Source of the DNA: Muribaculaceae bacterium | Lineage (GTDB): Bacteria; Bacteroidota; Bacteroidia; Bacteroidales; Muribaculaceae | DNA: 64,000 bases | Assembly (NCBI GenBank): GCA_023664185.1 | Contig: JAMPGA010000001.1 | Span: 299,304 to 363,303 of the forward strand | Direction of reading: 5' to 3' | In this document: piece by piece, positions 33,758-41,083 of the stretch | Layout: each line of letters begins with the position of its first letter | How positions within the stretch are numbered: the first letter of the stretch is position 1 | The notes under the pieces: generated by a model | Seen by the model: only the letters and a program-made list of their open reading frames with translations | Databases searched by the model: none | What the model was told of the DNA's origin: nothing | Translations under genes and position numbers: made by a program

Positions 33758-33771
33758 TTTTTCACACATTC

Positions 33772-34953
33772 TTATGTTCGGAATGCCGAGCGCACCGAAC
33801 TGCTCACGGCCAGCCACCCTGTCAGGGTGACAAGGACGGTTATGGCCAGGCCGCACAACAGTGTGAACCACAGCTCACTGCCTGTGGTGCCAAGCTGAGC
33901 CATGGCCGGATGCCACCATTGCGCCACACTCCACAATATCAGAGCGGCGCAAAGGTAGACCACTATATTCACAGCCGATATCAGCCGCATATACACTGCA
34001 GTGATCTGGCTGGGGGCATAGCCCAGCTGGAGTAAATCGTGGATCTTGGCACGGTTTTTCTGCAGCAGCAGCCACACACTCAGCACCAGTATGAACACCG
34101 CCAGCAGGCATATCATTGCGCCTACGGCCACCACTACGGCCGTGGCCAGTCCCATGAAGCGCATCATCTTGCTGCCGGCTTCGCGGTCGCCGGCGGCCTC
34201 AAGGCCATGTGTGTGCAGATACTCGAGAGCCGCAGGGTCGGCAGCCTGGCGCAGCTTCACTATGAGACGTGAGGGCAACGATGAGGCTCCCGGGGCAAAG
34301 CGATGGTTGGCCCACGTCATGAAGCGCTCGGGCACGGCTATGGTGTTGAGCCTCGACGAGAAGCCGGCTATGCGGGCATCCACCCACTCCTGCCGTCCGT
34401 TGCCACTGAGCGAGAGACGCAAAGGGAGCATCGAAATCATATCTTCAGAGATCTGCGGGAGGCCGCGTGCCGAGGCATAGCCAAAGTTGTAGAGTGTGAG
34501 ATAGTCTTTGGAGATTATCACCGGGAGAGTCTCGCCTGAGCCGGGCTCGTAGGTGTCCCAGCCGCGCGGCGATACATCGAAAAACTCATCGGGAATGGCC
34601 TCGAGAAAGAGCGATGTGTACATATTGGAGCCCCCCATGGCCAGACTGAGCGACACATTGAAGTCGGCGGCTGTAAAGGCTCCGGTGGCGGCTGCCCAGG
34701 GCTGTGAGGCTATCTCTTGCTGCTCCTCAGGCGAAAAGGGGGTGACACCCATGGGGGTGTCAACTTTCTTGGAGATGATGAGATAGTCGGAAGAGATGAA
34801 TGAGTCGTCGGCCGAGGCCATCGAGGTGATGTCGCGGTAAAACTGTATGGCCAGCAGCATTATGGCCAGCCCCACGAGATTGGCCAGGGCATAGCCCACA
34901 GTCTGCACGGGGCTGACGTTGCGGCGCAGGAGGCGGCTGATTATATTCTTCAT
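33772..34953 (-). CDS. FtsX/MacB-like ABC transporter permease
   Basis: The 393-residue membrane protein has one N-terminal helix (about 18-40, TVGYALANLVGLAIMLLA) and a large extracytoplasmic domain (about 41-265). Three C-terminal helices follow at about 272-300, 322-347 and 362-388, the FtsX-type topology. The cytoplasmic stretch QKNRAKIHDLLQLGYAPSQI after the second helix resembles the coupling region of this group. Its start overlaps the ATPase gene stop by 4 bases. It is most likely the membrane half of a lipoprotein-release or mechanotransmission type transporter. The substrate is unknown. Confidence 0.78.
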   Translation of the reverse strand: MKNIISRLLRRNVSPVQTVGYALANLVGLAIMLLAIQFYRDITSMASADDSFISSDYLIISKKVDTPMGVTPFSPEEQQEIASQPWAAATGAFTAADFNVSLSLAMGGSNMYTSLFLEAIPDEFFDVSPRGWDTYEPGSGETLPVIISKDYLTLYNFGYASARGLPQISEDMISMLPLRLSLSGNGRQEWVDARIAGFSSRLNTIAVPERFMTWANHRFAPGASSLPSRLIVKLRQAADPAALEYLHTHGLEAAGDREAGSKMMRFMGLATAVVVAVGAMICLLAVFILVLSVWLLLQKNRAKIHDLLQLGYAPSQITAVYMRLISAVNIVVYLCAALILWSVAQWWHPAMAQLGTTGSELWFTLLCGLAITVLVTLTGWLAVSSSVRSAFRT

Positions 34954-35612
34954 AGATGCAGCAGCTTATAATCAGTTATGGAAAGCTTGTTGCCCACAGA
35001 TGTGGCTATAAGGGCGGCATTGCGGGCCTCGGCCTCCGAGGCGATGAGCGCGGCCACGGAGGCATTGTTGCGGGCATCGAGGTGGCTCACAGGCTCGTCG
35101 ACCAGCAGAAAGTCGAACGGCTGGCACAAGGCTCTCACTATGGCCACCCTCTGCTGCTGCCCCACGGAGAGGCGTCCGGCCGGAATATCAGCCTTGGCGC
35201 CCAGCTCCACGCGCTCCAGCAAGGTGCGCAGCTCGGCTTCAGTGTGGAAGTCGGTGAGACGGTTCTTGATCATAAGATTCTCCATGGCTGTGAGCTCGGG
35301 GAAGAGTCTCATCTCCTGAGGCAGATAGGCCAGGGCACGTCTGCGAAGCTCACACCAGCGGTTTATGCCAAAGGTGCGTATGTCGGTGCCGTCGAAGAGG
35401 ATTTCGCCGTCATAGTCAGTACGTGAGCCGTAGATGTATGCGCAGAGGCTCGACTTGCCCGTCCCGCTCTCGGCCTCTATCACATAGCGACCAGGGCGGC
35501 TGAAGCTTATTTCGGGGCGCAACCACACCTCCGAGTGGCACACAGGTGGTTCGGTCTCGCTCCCCCTGAACACCCGGGGCAGCGTGTGCCGCAGGGTGAT
35601 GGTGTCGATCAT
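34950..35612 (-). CDS. ABC transporter ATP-binding protein
   Basis: The 220-residue ATPase has Walker A AESGTGKSS (Lys53), in which the usual first glycine is alanine. The signature is LSVGQQQRVAIVRAL instead of LSGGQ, Walker B is FDFLLVDEPVSHLD, and a Q-loop YLPQEMRLFPEL is present. It overlaps the permease after it and the lipoprotein gene before it by 4 bases each, so the three form one translationally coupled unit. The motif changes are mild and the protein should still bind ATP. Confidence 0.85.
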   Translation of the reverse strand: MIDTITLRHTLPRVFRGSETEPPVCHSEVWLRPEISFSRPGRYVIEAESGTGKSSLCAYIYGSRTDYDGEILFDGTDIRTFGINRWCELRRRALAYLPQEMRLFPELTAMENLMIKNRLTDFHTEAELRTLLERVELGAKADIPAGRLSVGQQQRVAIVRALCQPFDFLLVDEPVSHLDARNNASVAALIASEAEARNAALIATSVGNKLSITDYKLLHL

Positions 35613-36997
35613 ATCAGAGCGCTGAGGATGTTGACGAGCACGGGGCCTTCGGTGCCGGGCAGTGTCACGAGTATCTTGCCGTCAGTTCCGGCCACTGAGG
35701 CATTGATGTTGAGACCCCACGCGGGTAGACCGGGGCCATAGGGCTTGAGCGAGGGGATGGCCACACGAGCAGCGGCCTCTTTGTTGACAAACAGCGGAGC
35801 CAAAGGATTCTCGCCTGTATCGGAGAAGTGGTGGTTGGATATGGCCATATAGCCGTCTACATTGCCCATATACAGGTTGAGGCCATAGTTATTGATGGAT
35901 ATGATGCCTGTGCGGGGGTCTGTTTTGGGTGTGATGCCGCTGGTGAAACAGAGTGCGCGCACCTGGTCGAGCAGGGCGTTTATCTTATCCTGGGGCATAT
36001 GGGCCATGAGGGTGAATTTCCAGCTGCCCGGGTCGGTGTCGGCCATGTCGGTCACATCGAGGGGTGAAGCGGCGAGCATCACAGTACCGTCGATCGACGA
36101 GAGATAGGGGAGGGCCATCTGCATCATTGCCATGGCCTGGAAGTCACGCGAGAAGGAGGCAAGTGTACCCAATATGTTCCAGTCGAAATCAGATGTGAAG
36201 CCGGCGGCCACGGCTATTACAGGGTCGCCGCTCACATAGGCCAGCACTGCGGGGTTGAGCTGCTGAAGCCCCTTTACAGGCTGCTTCTCGCCATCCCCCT
36301 TCATCATACACCAGTCTATAGCCAGCTTATTGTCGGGCGCGGTCACTGTAGCCACGTTCCAAATGGCCTGCTGAGCTTCGGCTTTGAGCTCATTGCCTTC
36401 CACGGCCTTCGACAGCACTGCCACATTAACGAGAGCTTCGGTTGTGAGGGCTCGGTTTATACCCTCGATTTTTGATATAGGATTCTTTTTAGCAGTCTCA
36501 AGGAGAGCCTTCACGCCTGCTGCGGGATTAGAGCCTTCGGTGATCCACACCTGGGTGTCGGAGGCCACCACCGACTGATTTTTCGTGGTGCCCACGTGCA
36601 TCCCTTCGGCATCATCCCCCCATTTTACATAGTCGCCACAAGCGTTGCTGAAGTCGGGGAAAGAGGATATGCCGAAGGTGGCAAATACCAGGTCGGAGGT
36701 CTCGGCCAGGACAACGCGGTCGAGGGTCGAGATATTGGAGTTGATCATTCGCGCCATTATCCGGCATGACTCGTCGATTTTCTCGGTCTTGCCCTGGATG
36801 AGGGGGTCGTATTCCACATTGCCATTGTCAAATTTAATGCCGCTCTCCCGACAGAGGTCTGTGGCATTGAGTGTCACCACCACTTTGGCATCGGCTGGCA
36901 CAGTGTCGAGGATGTCGACACGGTCGCCGGAGCATGAGTTGAGGCCTGAAAGCATCACCGCCAGGGCGGCACAGGCAAAGAGTTGTTGTAATTTCAT
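35609..36997 (-). CDS. Large lipoprotein of unknown function coupled to an ABC transporter
   Basis: The 462-residue protein has a lipoprotein signal ending LSGLNSC (Cys22), then DTVPADAKVVVTLNATDLC, an opening I associate with DUF4836-like Bacteroidetes lipoproteins. The rest alternates beta strands and helices without recognised catalytic motifs; FNVNAS-like strands close the protein near SLKPYGPGLPAWGLNINAS. It is first of a three-gene unit with an ABC ATPase and an FtsX-type permease and may be the external partner of that transporter. This role is inferred from the 4-base overlap alone. Confidence 0.65.
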   Translation of the reverse strand: MKLQQLFACAALAVMLSGLNSCSGDRVDILDTVPADAKVVVTLNATDLCRESGIKFDNGNVEYDPLIQGKTEKIDESCRIMARMINSNISTLDRVVLAETSDLVFATFGISSFPDFSNACGDYVKWGDDAEGMHVGTTKNQSVVASDTQVWITEGSNPAAGVKALLETAKKNPISKIEGINRALTTEALVNVAVLSKAVEGNELKAEAQQAIWNVATVTAPDNKLAIDWCMMKGDGEKQPVKGLQQLNPAVLAYVSGDPVIAVAAGFTSDFDWNILGTLASFSRDFQAMAMMQMALPYLSSIDGTVMLAASPLDVTDMADTDPGSWKFTLMAHMPQDKINALLDQVRALCFTSGITPKTDPRTGIISINNYGLNLYMGNVDGYMAISNHHFSDTGENPLAPLFVNKEAAARVAIPSLKPYGPGLPAWGLNINASVAGTDGKILVTLPGTEGPVLVNILSALI

Positions 36998-37026
36998 AAT
37001 AAAGTGTATATGTGAGTCAGGTCGGA

Positions 37027-37830
37027 TTACTGTTTGGCTTTAAACGTGTGTATGAGGCGTGCCAGCAGGTAGACGGCGGCCATGATGAGCACTATGAGGG
37101 CAGAGCAGGGCACATCGACCACAGTGGCCAGGAGCAGGCCGCCCACCGAGCACACCAGCGACACCACCACACTGAGGCGCATAATCCCCACAAAGCGGCG
37201 CGCAAAGACCTCGGCCACCATCTGCGGCAGGGTGAGCATCGACATCAGCAGCATCACACCCACCAGCCTTATGGTGAGAACTATGCAGACGGCTGTCATC
37301 ACGGTCATCACTGTGGTTATAAGTGTGACTGGGAGCCCTTTGACGCGGGCGAAATCGGAGTCGAAGGCGCAGATTACTATCTTGTCAAACCACATGGCTA
37401 TGAAGAGTGCAAGCAGAACTGTGAAGGCAGCAAAGACCCAGAGATCGGAGACAGAGATGGTGAGGATATTGCCGAAGAGAAAAGCGTTCAGCTCGGGCAC
37501 ATAGCCGGGGGTGAGAAATATAAACAGTGTGCCCACGGCCATGCCCAGCGCCCAGATCACGGCTATTGCCGAGTCTTCGCGCACACGGTGGCGTGCGGCC
37601 ATCCATTGCACACCCAGCGACGACGCCACGGCAAACAGTGCAGCTGTGGCCACGGGGTTCACTCCGAGCCAGTAGCCCAGGCCGAGACCGCCGAAACATG
37701 CATGGGTCACGCCTCCCGATATTGACACCAGGCGGCGCGTCACCACATAGGTGCCTATCATGGCTGAGGCGATGCTGAGGAGCACCACTCCGATGAGTGC
37801 GTTTATGAAAAATCCGTAGCTGAATATCAT
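37027..37830 (-). CDS. Metal ABC transporter permease (ZnuB/MntB-like)
   Basis: The 267-residue membrane protein has about eight helices and the conserved segments TRRLVSISGGVTHACFGGLGLG and LGMAVGTLFIF. The family region KIVICAFDSDFARVKGLPV leads to TIRLVGVMLLMSMLTLPQ, as in zinc/manganese ABC permeases. I moved the start to the Met at 37830 (MIFSYGFFINAL), because this gives an ATGA overlap with the gene before it; the earlier ATG at 37854 would overlap by 28 bases. No binding protein or ATPase for it is nearby, so partners must be elsewhere. Zinc is the likely substrate but not proven. Confidence 0.85.
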   Translation of the reverse strand: MIFSYGFFINALIGVVLLSIASAMIGTYVVTRRLVSISGGVTHACFGGLGLGYWLGVNPVATAALFAVASSLGVQWMAARHRVREDSAIAVIWALGMAVGTLFIFLTPGYVPELNAFLFGNILTISVSDLWVFAAFTVLLALFIAMWFDKIVICAFDSDFARVKGLPVTLITTVMTVMTAVCIVLTIRLVGVMLLMSMLTLPQMVAEVFARRFVGIMRLSVVVSLVCSVGGLLLATVVDVPCSALIVLIMAAVYLLARLIHTFKAKQ

Positions 37831-38216
37831 TTGTCCTGACAAAGCATTATCCATTCATCTCTCAAAGGCTCGGGGAGCGCCACTCCACGGCGAGTCAATG
37901 CGCCTCCCCAGGAGTAGACCTCAGCCGGGATTAGGGTGTATAGCACCTGTCGGAACTCCTCGATCTCCTCATCGCTGTAGGCGGCTGCATCGCGCCCGGC
38001 AAAGCGATCGAGCTCCTCATCGTCATAATAGTCATGACCCGACTCGGCGGCGGCTTTCTTCTCGCACACAGCATGCAGACCGCAACACTCCTGCGGGGCG
38101 TCGGAGGTTGATTCTGCCTCATCGGTGGCACCGTCGTCCGCAGCCTCACGGTGTGTGAGCTTGAGCACTATGCCAGCTAAAATAGTAGCCGCCAATATGA
38201 TAAGTGCGCCCGTCAT
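37827..38216 (-). CDS. Membrane-anchored Cys-rich protein next to the metal permease
   Basis: The 129-residue protein has an N-terminal helix (ALIILAATILAGIVLKL), an acidic linker and a compact motif QECCGLHAVCEKK with Cys44, Cys45, His48 and Cys51. The helical domain after it includes YYDDEELDRFAGRD and FRQVLYTLIPAEVYSWGGAL. Relatives in Bacteroides are, as I recall, uncharacterised or labelled phospholipase without clear basis. The Cys/His cluster could bind a metal, and the gene overlaps the metal permease start by 4 bases, so a link to metal uptake is a reasonable guess. Confidence 0.7.
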   Translation of the reverse strand: MTGALIILAATILAGIVLKLTHREAADDGATDEAESTSDAPQECCGLHAVCEKKAAAESGHDYYDDEELDRFAGRDAAAYSDEEIEEFRQVLYTLIPAEVYSWGGALTRRGVALPEPLRDEWIMLCQDK

Positions 38217-39478
38217 GCCTCGGTCTCCTTTTCCTCGACAATTTTAAACCCGGCGTTCTGCAGCTGATCCCAGAAACCGGGATATGACTTGCTCACCACC
38301 TCGGGGTGGCGCATGCCTATTCCGGGCATAAAGAGAGCCACCGGGGCAAGACACATGGCCATGCGGTGGTCGTCGTGGGTATCGAACACCGGAAGTTCGG
38401 CTATAGGGCGACGCATACCGTCCCACTCCATCACTCCTGGCACCGGGACGTTTATGAACACCCCGGTTTTAGCCAGCTCTGTGCGCAGAGCCTCCACGCG
38501 GTCAGTCTCCTTGACGGCAAGAGTGGAAAGACCTGTGAATCTGAATGGTATGCCGAGCATTGTGCAGGTCACCACCAGATATTGCGCCAGGTCGGGGTTG
38601 TCGGAAAAGTCAATGTTTGCGCGGGCATCGGCGTCGGGATTGGCCGAGAGCTCGGGGAGCCCCTCGTCACCCTGGGCCAGGGTGTCTACACCAAGGCGGC
38701 CATAGATTTGAGCCAGTGCACTGTCGCCCTGCACGGAATGCTCCACAGCCAGATTGTCGACCGTGATGATTCCGCCCGACAGAGCCACAGCCTCATACCA
38801 GACGGCAGCCGCGCTCCAGTCACCCTCGACAGGACGGGGTGGGGTGGGGGTGTGGTAGCTTCCGGCAGGCACGGTGACTACGCCGTCGTAGAGCTCACCC
38901 TCAACACCGGCGTCGGCCATCATCTTGAGGGTCATAAGTATATAGGGTTTCGAGGCCGGTTCGCCCAGGAGTTTAAGCTCCAGGCCGTTGTCCATGGTGG
39001 GGGCTACCATAAGGAGCGCCGAAATGTATTGCGAGCTCTTTGTGGCATCTATCTCCACGCGGCCTCCACTGAGCTTTTTGCCTTTGATAATCAAGGGAGG
39101 GAAGCCCTCGGCACCTTCATAAGTGATATCTGCGCCGAGAGCTCTGAGAGACTCGACCAGCGGGGCTATGGGGCGCTGGCGCATCCGCTCCGAGCCATCC
39201 AGCCGGACGGGGTGGGATGAGGGACGGGTGGCATAGTAAGCCGTCAGGAATCTCATGGTAGTCCCTGCGGCTCCCACATTAATGTCGGTGGCATCGGGGT
39301 GGGAGAGAGCCTTGACGAGCATGTCGGTGTCGTCGCACACGGCCACCTCATCGACAGGGAGCTGTGCGCCCGGTGTGAGAGCGCTGATTATGAGCTGCCT
39401 GGCGCTCATGCTCTTTGAGAGTGGGAGGGTCACACGAGCCTCCAGAAAATCGTCGGGGGGAAAAATTCTGATGGTCAT
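38213..39478 (-). CDS. aroA: 3-phosphoshikimate 1-carboxyvinyltransferase (EPSP synthase)
   Basis: AroA joins phosphoenolpyruvate to shikimate-3-phosphate, the sixth step to chorismate. The 421-residue protein has the N-terminal LPLSKSMSARQLI (family LPGSKSxSNR; the glycine is leucine and Asn is Ala here), NVGAAGTTMRFLTAYYA, LDGSERMRQRPI, ATKSSQYISALLM and TFDTHDDHRMAMCLAP near the C-terminus with the DDHRMAM motif. The altered SKS loop may affect glyphosate response, but I cannot judge it from sequence. It overlaps the Cys-rich gene by 4 bases. Confidence 0.92.
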   Translation of the reverse strand: MTIRIFPPDDFLEARVTLPLSKSMSARQLIISALTPGAQLPVDEVAVCDDTDMLVKALSHPDATDINVGAAGTTMRFLTAYYATRPSSHPVRLDGSERMRQRPIAPLVESLRALGADITYEGAEGFPPLIIKGKKLSGGRVEIDATKSSQYISALLMVAPTMDNGLELKLLGEPASKPYILMTLKMMADAGVEGELYDGVVTVPAGSYHTPTPPRPVEGDWSAAAVWYEAVALSGGIITVDNLAVEHSVQGDSALAQIYGRLGVDTLAQGDEGLPELSANPDADARANIDFSDNPDLAQYLVVTCTMLGIPFRFTGLSTLAVKETDRVEALRTELAKTGVFINVPVPGVMEWDGMRRPIAELPVFDTHDDHRMAMCLAPVALFMPGIGMRHPEVVSKSYPGFWDQLQNAGFKIVEEKETEA

Positions 39479-39481
39479 ACT

Positions 39482-40054
39482 CTATTTGGCTCTAACATCG
39501 GTGACTATGGTGTTTGTGGCACCGCGCCAGGGCAGAGTGCCGTAATATTTCTTCACGGTAAGCACCACGGGCTTGCCTGAACCTTGCCAAGCCTGCACGG
39601 CGCGACCCAGCGAATCGTTGGGCATGGAGAACACCACGTCGCGCTGATATATGTGGCTCGAGTCGGTGAGTTGGTTCTCGGATATCATCTCCCCCTCGAA
39701 GGTCTTGAAGACTATGCCACGCTTCTCCACATTGGTCACATAGCCCGTTATCTTACTCTCCTCGGTATGCGGCACGAAATAGCGCACATAGAAGGCTCCG
39801 GCGGCCAGGGCGAACAGACAGAGCCAAAACCACCACCATCTGTGACGACGCTTGCGAGGCTTAGGCTGCGGTGTCTGGGCCGCCTCGGCATCTGTAGGGA
39901 CAGGGCCTGTAAACTGAAAGTCGCTGCCACCCTGTGTGGAGGCGTCAGTATTCTGGCCGTCGGGGGTATCGGCAGCCGGGGTGTCTTCCTTTTTCTTCTC
40001 CTCGTCGTCAAAGTTGCTCAGGAAGTAGTCTTTGTCGTCTCTGAGTATGTTCAT
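39482..40054 (-). CDS. Single-helix membrane protein of unknown function
   Basis: The 190-residue product begins at the ATG at 40054 (MNILRDDKDYFLSNFDDEE), which overlaps the stop of the flippase-like gene as ATGA. An acidic, disordered N-terminus rich in Asp, Thr and Pro precedes a basic patch (PRKRRHRWWW) and one helix (about 87-105, WFWLCLFALAAGAFYVRYF). A beta-rich C-terminal domain follows with YVTNVEKRGIVFKTFEGEM. I do not recognise a named family, though similar proteins occur next to this gene set in Bacteroidales. It lies 3 bases before aroA. Confidence 0.65.
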   Translation of the reverse strand: MNILRDDKDYFLSNFDDEEKKKEDTPAADTPDGQNTDASTQGGSDFQFTGPVPTDAEAAQTPQPKPRKRRHRWWWFWLCLFALAAGAFYVRYFVPHTEESKITGYVTNVEKRGIVFKTFEGEMISENQLTDSSHIYQRDVVFSMPNDSLGRAVQAWQGSGKPVVLTVKKYYGTLPWRGATNTIVTDVRAK

Positions 40055-41073
40055 TTTTTCTTTTTTGTTAAAGCGATCCACCCGAAGGTGATAAGACCGA
40101 GGAATATTAGATAGATGGTCTCTGTGCCCATCAGCATATTGGCAAAAGCTGCGCTGTAGCCATAATCAAGTCCGGGCACACCCGAGGCATAGAGTTGCAG
40201 GCCGAAAATCATGGCCCACTGATAGGGGCCGATGCCGCCGTTCGAGGGGACAGCCATGGAGATGCTGGTGAGCGTAAAGCATATCATCAAGGCTCTCAGG
40301 CCATAGATGTCAGAGAGCTGGGCTATGAGCGGGAACGACTGGAACGCAAACCACATAGACAGTATGAAGCTCCCCCATATGCCCACGGTCCAGAGCAGCC
40401 ACCAGCCCTTGTGAGGCATTGTGGCGATCACTGCAAACCCCTCCCAGAGCCCTTTGAGTATATGGCGTATGGATGCTATGACACGGTTTTCGGGATATTT
40501 CACCAGCATCCACACTGCAAAGACAAAGCAGGCCCCCACGGCTCCCCAGAGCACCGGCGAGGTGACGAGTGCCTTTATCGACTCGATTTGCTCGGGGTCC
40601 TGGCTGAGATACATCTTGAGCTGAGTGCCGGCAAATGTGAACGTGAAGAAGGTGATGAGCGCCACGCTGATGGTGTCGGCAAGGCGATCGGCCACCATGG
40701 AGCCAAACACCTGGGTGAACGGTGCTTTCTGGCGCTGGGCCACAAATCCGCATCGCCACACCTCGCCCAGTCGGGGCAGAACCAGATTTACGGAATATGT
40801 GCCGAAGATACTCAGTGTCAGTTCCCACAGGCCGGCTTTGATGCCCAAGGCACGCAGCTGTATCTGCCATCTGAGTGCACGGCACACGTGGGCTGTGGTC
40901 ATAAACAGAAGGTTGCCCCACATCCAGCGGAAGTTGCACTCCGCCTTCATCACCCGCCACATCTCTTTCAGGTCCATGCCTTTGAACAGCAGCCAGCACA
41001 GGCCCACCGATATAATCAGTGGAACCACATATTTGAGCAGTATTCCTGTACGTGATGAAGCTGTTTTATTCAT
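40051..41073 (-). CDS. Lysylphosphatidylglycerol synthase TM region/UPF0104 family membrane protein
   Basis: From the ATG at 41073 the product has 340 residues and about eight helices, with the family patterns LCWLLFKGMDLKEMWRVMK, LRALGIKAGLWEL, YSVNLVLPRLGEVWRC, ADRLADTISVALI, MAVPSNGGIGPYQWAM and LGLITFG. This matches the UPF0104/AglD/YbhN family, the integral membrane part of MprF-like flippases. Which lipid it moves is unknown; it lacks the soluble synthase domain. The start was chosen 10 bases after the stop of the lipoprotein gene; the longer open frame upstream is low-complexity and overlaps that gene. Confidence 0.85.
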   Translation of the reverse strand: MNKTASSRTGILLKYVVPLIISVGLCWLLFKGMDLKEMWRVMKAECNFRWMWGNLLFMTTAHVCRALRWQIQLRALGIKAGLWELTLSIFGTYSVNLVLPRLGEVWRCGFVAQRQKAPFTQVFGSMVADRLADTISVALITFFTFTFAGTQLKMYLSQDPEQIESIKALVTSPVLWGAVGACFVFAVWMLVKYPENRVIASIRHILKGLWEGFAVIATMPHKGWWLLWTVGIWGSFILSMWFAFQSFPLIAQLSDIYGLRALMICFTLTSISMAVPSNGGIGPYQWAMIFGLQLYASGVPGLDYGYSAAFANMLMGTETIYLIFLGLITFGWIALTKKKK

Positions 41074-41083
41074 AAATCCTGTG

